Shown here piece after piece: positions 38,401 to 49,323 of a DNA stretch of 64,000 bases. The translations under genes and the position numbers were made by a program. Source of the DNA: Ignelater luminosus (Eukaryota; Arthropoda; Insecta; Coleoptera; Elateridae); NCBI GenBank assembly GCA_011009095.1, contig VTPC01090689.1, forward strand, positions 127,428 to 191,427. The letters run 5' to 3'. The notes below the pieces were generated by a model that was not told where the DNA came from, did not search any database, and saw only the letters and a list, made by a program, of their open reading frames with translations. The stretch's first letter is position 1, and each line of letters begins with the position of its first letter.

Positions 38401-41400
38401 CACAAATGGCTTGTGCCTCTTGCCGCTTGATCAGTTCCTGTTTTGTTGGAACATGTAACTTGTTTAGGGTTGCCAGATTTGTTATAAACAAATACAAGAC
38501 AGTACAAAAAAGCAAGGAGAAAATTTGGCGAACGTGGGGGATTCCTTTTCAGCTCCTAAGCAATCACAGGTCCCCTTCAAGCTTTGAAATCGACACGGAG
38601 AGTTCCTCCTTGGATTCCAAAATTAAGATATGGGGCATTTCGGCATCCCGACTAGTATAATACAGGACACTAAAAACCAATGTCAAATTTCGTATATACC
38701 GAACATCTAGCAACCCTAAGCTTGTTTTTGTGTTGTTCTTTGGAGTTACTTTTGAATGATAATGAATACAACTGATTGTAACCTTAGCTTAGAATTACAA
38801 GATCCACAATTTCTAAATCCTATACCAGTTATTCAGCTCATCGAAACCAATAGAAATGAGGTTATGTTGATATTTGTAAACAAAATTATCGTGAGCCACA
38901 CTCTATGCAGTGTTCTGTTTACAGTTCTGCTGTAATCATTTCAGGGCTTCAAACCTTGGGTCATCAAACGTTCTAAAAGAAAGCGACTATTATATGCTTG
39001 AAGCAAAATTTAGAATGTTTTTAGTCTCCTGTAAAATCTGTGATCTCAGACTTGGAGTATTTATAACAGCGGTAATGATACGTTGAATAAGGGTATATAG
39101 CAAAACAACTATCATAATGGAAGGGTGAAAATGCAAAATGCAAAAACCCCTTTTACATTTTTTCCACTCTTCAGTTGTTCACATTTCTTAAACTATCATT
39201 TAAAGTCATATCTCTTTTCATGGTTATATTACATCATTCTGGGAAAATTGTTGTTTTTTAATTAGAACCCTGCATGGGCCAAAATCTCCAGGCTGGTCTG
39301 ACTAGGGATAGACTTGACTTGGCCCAAAAAAAATTTGGTAACTTCTTGAACAGCTTAACAGGCTCAAGAAGCCTGATTGACCCAACATAGGCCCAAAAAA
39401 GTCTGATAGATTTTTCAACTAAGACTTAGCCTGACCTAAACTCAAGCTTAGGGCCAGACGGGACGTCTACGGTGCAGTACGAAAATCCTTAGTAGGAAAA
39501 TAATGCTTGTTTGGGTCAGTATGAAAAAGATCTTGGTTCAGTGAAGATTTTTGTAATTTCCAATAATATGAGGGTTGAAATTCCTGGATTAAATAGTTCC
39601 CACCAAGGTTTTCCACGGTTTTCCTGAGTGATGCAAGAGAATAGCAGGATGATAATTTCGATTATCTATGCCTTTCCTAAGATTCCCATTGTTGTTTGAA
39701 GAGCTTTTGAGCTTCTAAAGCGACCCCCCCCCCAACTGAGAAATGAAACATAATGAGCTTTCCTTTCACAAAAGATATTGAAATGGTATAGGAAACGATA
39801 AATAACTGCAAAGCATAGTTATATTGGAAAGCTTTTAAATTCTGCAAAACAATAATGATTAGTAATAATTAATTCTATCAAACCAGTAAATTAATAATCG
39901 TTCACCTGCAAAAGATAATAAAATAGTTGAGTATTAACAATGTAACAATTTAATAATTTGCATTGGTATATACATGTTCAAATGCACCTGAACATTCCAA
40001 CTTAATAGCTTCAAGAAAACTTTAGCCTCATTAATGATACAGTTTTTATGCTTGCTATTATACATATATACATGTTGAGGATCTAGTGAGATTTACATAT
40101 TTTTTATTTTAGCCAATTAAATAATAATAAGATTTCTTGGACTATTGAAGATGTACGCGGTGTATTTAGTAGTTTGAACAATTTAGTAAACTTTTCTATT
40201 GCTTCCAACAACATTAAGTCTGTGAGTAAAAATGCCTTTAAAGGACTTACTAGTCTTGTTCAACTAGACTTGAGTAATAATAACATTACTTCAATACAAA
40301 GAAATGCATTTATCGAAATGTCTTTGTTAGAGGTAGGTTGCTTTAATAATTTCGAAATAACATGCCAATAAAGAATGGTTTTTAGGAATTAGCTTTAAAT
40401 ACAACAGCACTTGTATGCGACTGCAATTTACAGTGGTTTTATGATTGGTTAATGTTAAAGAAATTTAATGTGCGTACTATATGTTCTTACCCAGAGTGGT
40501 TAAGGGGGCAGCCTTTATTAAGCGTACCTGCTAATAATTTTACTTGTGGTAAGATTTATTCTTTAGAAACTCAATACACACTAATAATATTAAATCTTAA
40601 TACAGATGACTTACCAAAACCTAGACTGATAGAGGAACCTGAACCAGAAATAATGGCATTAAAAGGGGAAAATATTAGCCTCAGTTGTAAAGCCATGTCT
40701 AGTGCTTCTGGTCCAATGAGCTTTATATGGAAAAAAAGATAATCTTGAATTGACAAATCCTAATGTAGAAGTTGTTGCTACTACTTTAGATGGGAAAAAT
40801 ACTGAAAGCACTTCAATACTAAATATTTATAAAGTTCAACGTGCAGATGCTGGAAAATATCAGTGTGTGGTATCTAACAAGTATGGAGCAACATATTCTC
40901 AAAAGTCGAGTATATCAGTTTTAAGTAAGTTTCTTTTTGCACCATTTCAATAGCAAACTGATCAATAATTTTAGTTTTTCCAACTTTTGTAAAAATCCCA
41001 CACAATGTCACTGTACAAGCTGGTACAACAGTTCGTTTGGAGTGTGCAGCCCATGGAGAACCAAATCCAGAAATAGCTTGGCAGAAAGACGGTGGTAATG
41101 ACTTTCCTGCAGCTAGAGAACGACGAATGCACGTTATGCCTGATGATCATGTCTTCTTTATCATTAATGCCAAACAGAATGATATGGGTGTTTATAGTTG
41201 TACGGCAAATAATCCTGCTGGTACCATTGTGGCAAATGCTACATTAACGATAGAAGGTAACTGTATGAATATTTGATCAATTCTGTAATGTGATTGTTTT
41301 ATATTTGATAGAAATGCCATCGTTTGTAAAACCAATGGAAGATAAGGAAATTACAGCTGGTGAATCAGTTGTATTACAGTGTATGGCTGGTGGAGCACCA

Positions 41401-42233
41401 AAACCTACTATTCAGTGGCTTAAAGATGATGGTCCTATTCATGCTACTGAAAGGCATTTTTTTACAGCAGAAGATCAGTTGATGATTATTGTCGATACAG
41501 TTTTAAGTGATGCTGGTGTTTACCAGTGTCAGTTAAATAATTCTCTTGGAATTGAAATTGGTTATAGCACTTTACATGTTAAACCAGGTATTTATATTAA
41601 CTTTATTAAACATTCTGTATTCTAAATGAAATTTCTTATTTTTAGGAGTAAGTACTGAGAATGAATTAATGGGCATTATAATAATCACAGTAGTTTGCTG
41701 TGCTGTACTGACTTCTATAGTTTGGGTAGTTATTATTTATCAAACTCGTAAACGTATGCCTCCACCAAAAATATCAGCACCTCAATTAGAGCCGGCTGTA
41801 TTAGATTTTACTGATAAGACTTTAGCACAATTTGGAGACAATACATCGGAACATTCTTCCTGTAAAGATAGTGGAACTGGAGATTCTGCAAAGAGAAGTA
41901 ATGATGATCTTTTACCAGGGGATGAATTTACATTAATTATCAATGGTAAGGATTTGTTAGTAATAGTTTGCAAAAGGTAAAGTGAATAATATAATAATTT
42001 TCAATTTAGAAAATAATCCTGATAACAAAGCAGCTCCCGTGCGAACAGCCAGTTTAGTGTATGTAGTAGCTGACGTTACTAATTCTCATACTCCATTGTT
42101 ACACAAAGATGAAACACCTTATCCACGATCAACTAATCATGATCGGCTAGAAGAACCAGTTCCTTCAACTTCAGAAATCCAAATTGAAAACATGCCTCCA
42201 GAAGCTTTAGATGGTAAGAGTGATGAGAATTAA
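26443..42233 (+). CDS. LRIG-type membrane protein (LRR plus three Ig domains)
   Basis: This is a homologue of vertebrate LRIG1/LRIG3 and probably of fly lambik. LRIGs regulate receptor tyrosine kinase and BMP signalling at the cell surface. Coding exons: 26443-26609, 26742-26885, 36755-36898, 36955-37098, 37321-37464, 40113-40332, 40386-40548, 40606-40924, 40975-41256, 41312-41587, 41646-41945, 42010-42233. All junctions are GT-AG with matching phases. With the frame break at 40731-40737 bridged, the length is 841 residues. Order: signal peptide (1-20), Cys-rich LRR cap, about 11 LRRs (56-321; exons 2-5 are each exactly 144 bp, two LRRs), LRRCT (322-375), Ig1 (376-481), Ig2 (482-575, with AWQKDGG and [10 protein letters not shown] as in LRIGs), Ig3 (576-667), transmembrane helix (676-699), tail. 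The Ig exons are phase 1. GTAAGA at 42214-42219 could be a donor to an unseen further exon. Confidence 0.93.
28162..28297. mobile_element. TA-flanked MITE, 136 bp
   Basis: Near-perfect inverted repeats of about 35 bp begin cataaaaagt and continue into tgaatgttagttt on each arm (left arm 28162-28196, right arm in reverse complement ending at 28297). TA dinucleotides flank both sides (28160-28161 and 28298-28299). Small size, no coding capacity and a TA target fit a Tc1/mariner-type MITE. It lies in LRIG intron 2. Confidence 0.7.
30000..31203 (-). pseudogene. Ty3/gypsy-type retrotransposon pol relic
   Basis: On the minus strand, parts of pol occur in order. First is a stretch resembling the protease-RT junction (LLEKYKDCF, about 31090). 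Next is reverse transcriptase around the active site ([11 protein letters not shown], then [13 protein letters not shown], about 30720-30850). Last is the start of integrase ([20 protein letters not shown], about 30240-30340). Stops and frameshifts interrupt it, and no LTRs were recognised. It lies antisense in LRIG intron 2. Confidence 0.7.
32430..32690 (+). pseudogene. 3' tail of an RTE/CR1-like retroposon
   Basis: The frame reads [20 protein letters not shown] followed by GKKRRERRR. This conserved C-terminal segment occurs in many insect LINE reverse transcriptases. No catalytic part of the enzyme precedes it, so this is a 5'-truncated copy, as expected for target-primed insertion. The clade is uncertain. 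Confidence 0.6.
33105..33292. mobile_element. TA-flanked MITE, 188 bp, inside the integrase relic
   Basis: The 39-bp terminal inverted repeats (33105-33143 and 33254-33292, outer end cagtctgcgcattattaa) differ at three positions. TA flanks both sides (33103-33104 and 33293-33294). Removing the element joins the zinc-binding segment to the rest of the integrase relic, confirming a true insertion. The TA target suggests a Tc1/mariner-type helper. It has no coding capacity. Confidence 0.85.
33322..33385 (+). repeat. 32-bp tandem duplication
   Basis: Two units (33322-33353 and 33354-33385, beginning taagagaaatatacc) differ at a single position. The length is not a multiple of three, so it shifts the frame of the integrase relic. 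Confidence 0.85.
34641..34722. repeat. Hairpin-forming inverted repeat, arms about 33 bp
   Basis: The left arm (34641-34674, beginning cagtgcaagaacta) pairs with the right arm (34690-34722, ending tagtttttgtactg) with a few mismatches and a spacer of about 15 bases. It follows directly after the Cys-rich end of the integrase relic and could be its terminus or a separate foldback element. Confidence 0.75.
36139..36158. repeat. (ATAG)5 microsatellite
   Basis: Five perfect ATAG units within LRIG intron 2. Confidence 0.9.
38187..38367. mobile_element. Possible hAT-type MITE, about 180 bp
   Basis: The left end agcggttatcaaact pairs with the right end agtttgagaaccact in inverted orientation, with two mismatches. 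Such ends (ag.ggtt.tcaaact) are typical of hAT elements. No clean 8-bp target duplication was found. It lies in LRIG intron 5. Confidence 0.4.
38466..38720. mobile_element. Small inverted-repeat element, about 255 bp
   Basis: The left end agggttgccagat and the right end atctagcaaccct are inverted copies with one mismatch. The 7-bp sequence cttgttt occurs at 38459-38465 and again at 38721-38727 as a probable target duplication; the last three bases (aag) on the right are not matched on the left, so the right boundary is uncertain. The 87-codon open frame across it is probably incidental. It lies in LRIG intron 5. Confidence 0.5.
39265..39545 (+). mobile_element. hAT-like GC-rich repeat, copy 3 (truncated)
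   Basis: It begins agaaccctgcatgggcc and has tctccagg as in copy 1. It shares acttcttga and the ggcccaaaaa stretch with copy 2, and cggtgcagtacgaaaa with copy 1. The right terminus is missing. It lies in LRIG intron 5 (37465-40112), which is otherwise AT-rich with a poly-C run near 39724. Confidence 0.55.
40731..40737 (+). other. Homopolymer A7 frameshift in LRIG exon 8
   Basis: Seven A follow TGG in the Ig1 exon and lead to a stop (TAA at 40740-40742). With six A the frame continues as [13 protein letters not shown] and stays open to the end of the exon. It also gives the right phase for every later junction. This is the only defect seen in a 2.5-kb coding sequence. Confidence 0.9.
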
Positions 42234-45200
42234 TATATATTAAGAAATTTATTAGCCACACAGTAAAGATTTAGGCTAATAATTATTAAGTCAGAACTCA
42301 GAATATGGAAGTTTTTCCTGGGTTACTGATGTAAACAACGTCCCTAAGAGTTAAACAGAATAATTTATTTATTATTTATTAACGATGAATGTGAGCAGTT
42401 ATATTTGATAAGTATTTGAACAACACCAGTGATTGTAGATTATATGGTCGTAAATCTAGTTCTTTTAAATTTAAAAGTCCCACGGTAGTTACATATTTGT
42501 GGGTTTCCTATTTAAAGGTACAACTTTTCTGTATAAAAATTTTAATTTTAGTTCCTGACTAATTTTAAGTAACTTTGACTGTTTAGATATTTTGTTAAGT
42601 GAAGGGCATATTGCAATTCCTTACTTGTATATTTTTATTATTGTTAAGTTCTTTGAGCTAGTTTTATTATCTTTTTTTATCGTTTGATTTTTACAATTAA
42701 AAAGTTTTATCAGAATTATATATTTGGGTGTGAACTAAAAATACTTAAATATTATGTGTTTGTTGCAGTAAATATTACAAAAGTGACTCTTTTATCTTGC
42801 ATTTACAGTTTTAGATATGTATCTGAAGTAAAACATAGTTAATGTATATTATGAAATGTTATATAAAGCAAACAAACAAAAAAAAAGATTAAAATTACGA
42901 AATTTCCTGTTAGACAATCTTATGATGAATGTTTGGTTTAAGCTTTGTATTTAGTAAAATACTATTTTTTCAAAAAGTTATAGTACTAAGAGGATTTTAC
43001 ACAATATTTCAAATGTAAGATGAGAGAACTATTAATGTTGTTAAGTGTATACATGTATGAAAATATTTATTGATTAATTTAAATTCAAAGTATCAAAATA
43101 TTAAAACTTCAAAAACTTAAATGTACTTTGATTATTTGAAATTTATTTTGAATTCAAATAAAAATAAATATTTTAAAATAATCAAGTTTTAAGATGTACA
43201 AGGAAAGCTAGCAAAAAGAGGCTATTTAAAGGAAATCAACAGTCGTACTATTAGTTTCTTAAAAAGAAAATGTACATTTCATTTGCTTTCTTATTACAAA
43301 AAAGAATTAATAGAGAAACCAAATCTTCAGAAAATGATTGAAGAGTTTTTAACTTTGAAATATTGACTGATATGCACAATGTGCAACGCATGTTAATTAT
43401 GACACCTATATAATGTTGAAGATCTGTTAGAAGCAGTAAAGCAAATGTTTAATTTTTCATTAATTTATACATATCAGTTGTATTATTAGTTAGAATGTTG
43501 AACAAACTGACAAAATCAGAAAGATTGTAATTCTTATATTTGAAAACTCACTTTTGCTATTGATGTAGGTTACCATATACAGTGAAACCTGCTTGAGCTG
43601 GAATCTCGAGGATCTTCATCTTGAACAGGTTTCTTGCTAAATAGATAGAATCTGCATTTCACATTCACATTCACTTTAGTCAGTTTCCACCTGCAAAATA
43701 TTTTTACATAGTATGTCTAGGAATTCCAAAAATTTTCTCTAATAGGTTATATTTTCTGCCTTTTACAAGATCCATTTTATGGTAGTCAGATTTTACTCTT
43801 TTACTGTGTAAAGTGCATAAAAGAATGACATTGAGATAAATATGTTACATTTGTATAAATTAGAAAATTAATAAACTTGTAACATTTCCAAGAACTGTAT
43901 AGTATGGAAGGCAAAGCATTGGAAATAGAAGACTCTGCAAGAGCTACAATATTTAAGTGGCAAACTGTTACAGTTGTATAGTATTGATTGCACTTCCCCC
44001 ACTTTAAATTGAGATAACATGAATTAGCAACCTAACATACTACAGTGGTTCAGTTATTTATTGGATTTGCATTTCTATATTGCTTGCGTCTAGGCTAATG
44101 CAATTGTGATAACTAATTACTAATAAAAACTGACAGTAGTGCATATTAATATACCCAATTCATTTCATTTCATTTACCTAAAATTTCTTTTTTTTGCTGT
44201 GTTTTTATGTTTTTGAATGGTAACACCTTACATTAAAACTGGTATTACCTTGATCTTCTAGAAAAAACAATGCAATTGTCAGATTTACAGTGCTTAAGAT
44301 GCAATTAGCAATACTGGATTTGATGAATTGGATAAGCGATTAATTATTTATTTTAACGAAAAACATGATAATGGCAGTTCACCTCTACCAATAACTGTAG
44401 TCCAATACATAAGGATTAACCACTTATACTGTTTTATTTATTTTATTAAATTGACATAACCTCAAATTTCGATCAGATTTTAAATTTAAATTTACTACTG
44501 TAAATTTTGCTATTTCAGTCTATTCACATCAAAGGTTTAGTCGACTAAATGTATTTTTTTCCTATTAATTATGGTATAACTACATGTGTGCTTTATACTT
44601 TAAAATGCCTCCGCTTATGAACACAAATTGAACATATGACACCATGGTAGTTGACATAATAACTGATGAAAGTTTCTCTGAATAACAAATTTACTATAGT
44701 TTGTAAATTGATAAAATCGAGAAAACTGTTATACAGGATGTAGCAAAAATATATAATATACTATCTGACTAATATTTAATATCAACACTTACAAGTTAAC
44801 TGCTTCAAACAAATTTTGAACATTGTATAAAAAAATTAATTAAATTAAAATAGAATATTTTCTTACTCTTTTGCCATGCAGACACATATTATTATTTGTA
44901 TAGGAATATTTGACATTTGTACATAAATAAAAACATGTTCTATCTGAAGTTAATAAATTAAATTAAATTTGTACTGATTCATAAATTCAAATATTCGTAC
45001 GTGAATATTTGGGAATACATGTGTGGAGCTAGAATAACATGCTAATTAAACATCTCTGTTCTAAATACAGTAAACTTTCTTTTTTTTTGTTCAAACACCA
45101 TTTCTATTTATTTGTAAAACTGTTGTACGATATGTTTAGTCTATGTGAATAGTGTATTCCTGTAACCTGTATTATCAAAGAAATATTGTATAGTATTGTT

Positions 45201-47698
45201 TTGTTTTTAAGTACGCCTGTTATGTTTGATTAGAATGTCTGTTTATTTATTAAAATTTTGTGTGTGTTTAAAATCTAGACTAGTAGACTTTGTTTAAGGC
45301 GCAATATTTTTTTTATTATATTTTTTAACAGTCTGTTCATGAATATTTGTTTGCACGAATTATTCTTGTTTAAACAGATATTGATCGATAGAATATTGTT
45401 GCTTTAATTTTTTATATACTTTTTAAGTTTATCAAATCAAAAAGTATTCTTTATTTCTGTACATATATTTTTCTGTACTTTGTACATTTAGTTTCTTTTT
45501 TTTTATAGTATCAACCCACTTCATAGTATTATTAAGTATACCTCATTGTGATTTTAACAGTGAAATTTATTATTGATTTTTTCAGAATAAAATTTTGGAA
45601 ATATAAAATAATTTTCTTTTATTTACCCACTTAACCATTTTGAAAATGGATGCTTAATTTCATTGTGACACTTGGTTCACAATTTCATGTACTATTCTAA
45701 TTTTGTGAACTCAGCTGTGTGTGATTAATGATAAATATATAAAAATGGACTGCATCAGAGAGAGCCAAGATTAGAATTCTCAGCTTGATACGTTTCTACT
45801 TGTTCAGGCTTATTGTCTATGGGTAAGTAAAGTCAGAACACCAACAATAGACAATTAATAAAACCCTTTTTGAAGTTAAATGAATAATTTTAGCATTACA
45901 TAAACAAACACGACAAACAATTGCTGTGCTGTACATAGCAAAAAATAATGTCAACAGTGTGTTTTAAAATTGTGTATTGATAAAAGATTTACTATACTCT
46001 GCAAGTCTTATAAGTTATGAGTGCATGAATTTTATTTTTAAAAAGATAAGAGATATATCAGTTGATGTCATTTATAGCAGTTGCAACAAAATATAATTCC
46101 CTTTACATAAAAGATAAAATTTCTATAAAAATAGTATAATTGTTAGCAATATAAATTACAATTAAAAAAAAATAATCTTGGGTACCTCAATTGACCTTGT
46201 ACTGTATCAACATTTTCAAAATATATTGCCTACTTTTGATTGATAAATATAAGGGTGATTCACAACATGTGTGCCAAATTAAAACGTGATATGTGAAACA
46301 ATTTTGAATAAAAAGGTTCATATCATCATTTGCTCGATTTTATTTTGTTACAGAGATATGGCAATGTTAGATTTTCTTTATGCAAGAAGTAATTTATGTT
46401 TTCTATTCGGTGTGTATTGTTAAGTTACCTACAAAATAAACAAGTATTATTAAATTAAATTTAAAAAGATTCACACTGTAACATGTTACTTTTAATCTTC
46501 TATTATTCTTTTATGATTTTGTAATGTATGCATGGTATGTAGATATAAAATCTCTATAGGAAATAAGATCGGACATATGTTGATATGATCATTTTTAGTC
46601 AGAATGGCCTCTTCTATCACCAGTTTTGATTTGTTATACATGTTGTAAACAATTCTTTATATCAATGGTTAACAAAGAGACTATCGTACTAGTAAGATTA
46701 ATACATATTAGTTAAAAGATATATGCAAGGTTCTTTCACTTTAAGATTCTTCAGAATCTCAATACCTGCTGATAAAATTCACAATCTCTTAGACATATTT
46801 CTATATTCACAAAAGCATTTTTGATGTCTAGAAAGGTTATAAATAACAGGTGACGAAGATAATTTGTAATCCCAGCAGTTTCTGGAAACAAGAAATCATG
46901 TCTGTACCGTATTTAGCCAAAACGTCAAAGTAAGATGTCAAGTCTTTATGTTAATAATAATAGTTTGTTCAAAACCTATGAAAAGTGCTAGCCTTGTATT
47001 TATATGCTCATGATGTTCAGAAGCCGTCAACACATGGTAGCACTTGAATTATAGAGTTTCTAGATGGTTGGCAGCAACCATGTGTGATTCGTTTGCTACC
47101 GGCATTTCACTTAGCGTCAATACATTTGTATTTGAGATTGGATATAGATTGTTAAATTGTTTTTCAAATCTGTGATGAATGCTAGATTAAAAGATGGAAT
47201 ATAGTCATCAATATGGATGTCCAGGAACAAGCAAGCAATTATCAGTAACTGCTCCTGAACACAATGATTACGCGCTGCTTTCAGTGCAAAAAGTGCTTTC
47301 TTTGCGTTTACGGAAATTGACGTTTGCTGTCGATCGTTCAGGAAGTTTATGATGGCAATATTCAGGCAGACTGATAAAAGTCTAAGAATAAGGATAGCAT
47401 TCATGCCTGTAGGTTTATTTCGTACGCCTCGGTCTACGTGACGTCACATTAGCTTTTGAATTAACTCTGAAGAGTAAACGAACGTTTTATTACCGTACAA
47501 AACCGTCTAAAGTAGGTTAGGCTTACCAGACGTCCTCTTTTTCCCGGACATGTTCTAGCTATTTTATTGCGTTCGGGGAAGTCCGGGATAGATTTTTAAT
47601 CGTGCGCAGGTTTTTCAACCCTAGTAAGAATCGAATACAAATAGACAAAGTTCCTTTATTCATGAGTGCAAATTAACCCCAGGCTGTTTATAAATCAC
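42234..47698. other. LRIG 3' flank and intergenic DNA
   Basis: AT-rich DNA follows the LRIG stop without clear repeats until about 45600; part of it is probably 3' UTR. An AATAAA at 45586-45591 is one candidate signal among many in such DNA. At 43575-43630 the sequence acagtgaaacctgcttgag resembles a pogo/Tigger end. A 95-codon minus-strand frame at 47117-47404 is unrecognised. Confidence 0.4.
47520..47630. repeat. Transposon-like remnant with cccggac/gtccggg pair
   Basis: A GC-richer patch reads ttaccagacgtcctcttttt, then cccggacatg, then aagtccggga, ending in caaccctag. This resembles small hAT-type repeats beginning agggt.accag. Boundaries are uncertain and no target duplication was found. 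Confidence 0.3.
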
Positions 47699-47866
47699 AT
47701 GATTATTCTTATTTTTCCTTTTTTATTTTGGCTGTTTGGGTCAGCATATTGCAAATATATCAAACCACATGAAAAACTAGATTTATGTGAAAAACAAAAA
47801 GAATGCGAGGTCGTGTACTTTTGTTTATTCACCAAAGCACAATTACGTGCTGGAAGCACTCTATAG
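47699..47866 (+). CDS. Hypothetical small secreted peptide or first exon
   Basis: A 55-codon frame begins with ATG. The first 18 residues form a convincing signal peptide (MIILIFPFLFWLFGSAYC). A short Cys-containing segment follows, with CEKQKEC and a further Cys. A stop codon lies directly before a donor-like GTAACA, so it may be either a complete short gene or an exon read in part. Cys spacing slightly recalls a clip domain, but there is too little to name it. No continuation was found. Chance is possible. Confidence 0.2.
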   Translation: MIILIFPFLFWLFGSAYCKYIKPHEKLDLCEKQKECEVVYFCLFTKAQLRAGSTL

Positions 47867-49083
47867 GTAACAATAATAAATAGTTAACCTAATTCGACCC
47901 GCTTCAAATCGGGAGGTGTCATACAATAATGAATTTAACTCTTTAAATGAGACATTCAGCATACATAGAAATTCTGGTCAATCCCGTAGCTGAAATTCTG
48001 AGTTTACATCTATCTTATCTATCTTCAAACTTCTCATACCCGAGGAACCCTTATTATGAATGTGAAAAATCAATAAGGCACTCCATGGGCATCTGCTCGG
48101 CTTTTTCCAGAGGAAGGCCAAATCCAGATTTTTTTCATATAATCTGCTTTTTCATATATAGTATCGTTTGATATGTTGAAGAACCGGAGGGGGGGCAAAG
48201 ACCCATTCTTGCTCATAGAGATAGACTTTAAAGTCGATTACAATTAGAAATACCTACCTAGTATTTCAAAAAGTATACCAATTCGAAATATTATTTACTT
48301 CCTAAATTATTTGATGACATTTTTATCGATGGATTTATTGTTACCCCATAAAGCTCCTGAAGTTCTAGGAATACATTTGAATACCGCAGCCTTATTGCAT
48401 GTTTCTAAACCAAGACATATGTTTATCTTTCTGACTACTAATAGAATTAATTGTTGAGCTTTCAGGTTTGAGATTTAAGGTTATCAAAAATATGAACGCT
48501 TACCTACTTCGAATCATTTTTGTTTCAGAGATTATTCCTGCAATGTAGACGTCATATCTTCGTGAACGCAGGGTCATGGCCTCCCTTATATACGAACTAG
48601 AAAGTTCAGTTAGAGACAAGTAACAGACACTTACCTTTTATTATTCAAACGTCAGTTCAACAGGCAGGAATCTTTCAGGTAACTTGTTTTATCAATCTAA
48701 ATCTCGGAAATGCACGTAAATACTTATATTCACTACAGGTTTAAGGTAGGAAGTCATTAATATCACGTTGAGTTCTACATCAATCGCTTGACTAATCTTT
48801 ATAGATTTGACTTAGTCCTTTAGTTTTGGCAACTTATAACTGCAGATATGGTCTTATTTAAAACCTAGAAGGTATTTTTCTAAATATCAAGGATTTGGAA
48901 TGCAGTAGGTTAAGCACCGCTGTTACAAACGCCTTTAAGGAAGGCCGTTTCTTGGGTAGGCGCTTCAGTGTCGATGCTGATAAGAACAGAGTTACACTCA
49001 GTATTGAAATTTATATTTAAGAAAATAAATCATTTATTAGATAGTGATTTCACAGTAAGTTTTAATTTAAAAGTCAAGTTATA
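47867..49083. other. Intergenic DNA
   Basis: No gene, RNA gene or bounded repeat is supported. A 74-codon frame at 47947-48171 is unrecognised and a G-rich run lies near 48190. Confidence 0.4.
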
Positions 49084-49224
49084 ACCAGACGACGGATCTT
49101 CATAAGCACTAAGTACTGAGTCAGCTGCGTTATGTGTATGACATATTCTTTATTAAGATTTTGTCTTATTGCTAAGTGAGCAGTCAAGGATACCATCAGT
49201 ACTTATGAACATCTACCGTCTGGT
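49084..49224. mobile_element. TA-flanked MITE, 141 bp
   Basis: Imperfect inverted repeats begin accagacg and continue through ttcataag on both arms. TA lies on both sides (49082-49083 and 49225-49226). It has no coding capacity. It sits about 100 bp beyond the 3' end of the secreted-protein gene. Confidence 0.6.
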
Positions 49225-49304
49225 TACAACAAATTCAATTCAGTTAAAAACATGGATTAAAGTATCTAATAATTCAATAAAACATCGAAACTAAATAAAT
49301 ACAC

Positions 49305-49310
49305 TTTATT
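49305..49310 (-). promoter_or_regulatory. AATAAA poly(A) signal of the secreted-protein gene
   Basis: On the minus strand, AATAAA begins about 14 bases after the stop codon at 49324-49326. This supports a very short 3' UTR for the two-exon gene. Confidence 0.6.
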
Positions 49311-49323
49311 GATATTACATGCA

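Noticed and set aside
38397..38660. 87-codon plus-strand frame
   Set aside because: It spans the boundary of an inverted-repeat element inside an LRIG intron and has no recognisable domain.
40731..40742. Programmed ribosomal frameshift at the A7 run
   Set aside because: The run resembles a slippery site, but a -1 shift leads to another early stop. A one-base skip would be required, so an indel is simpler.
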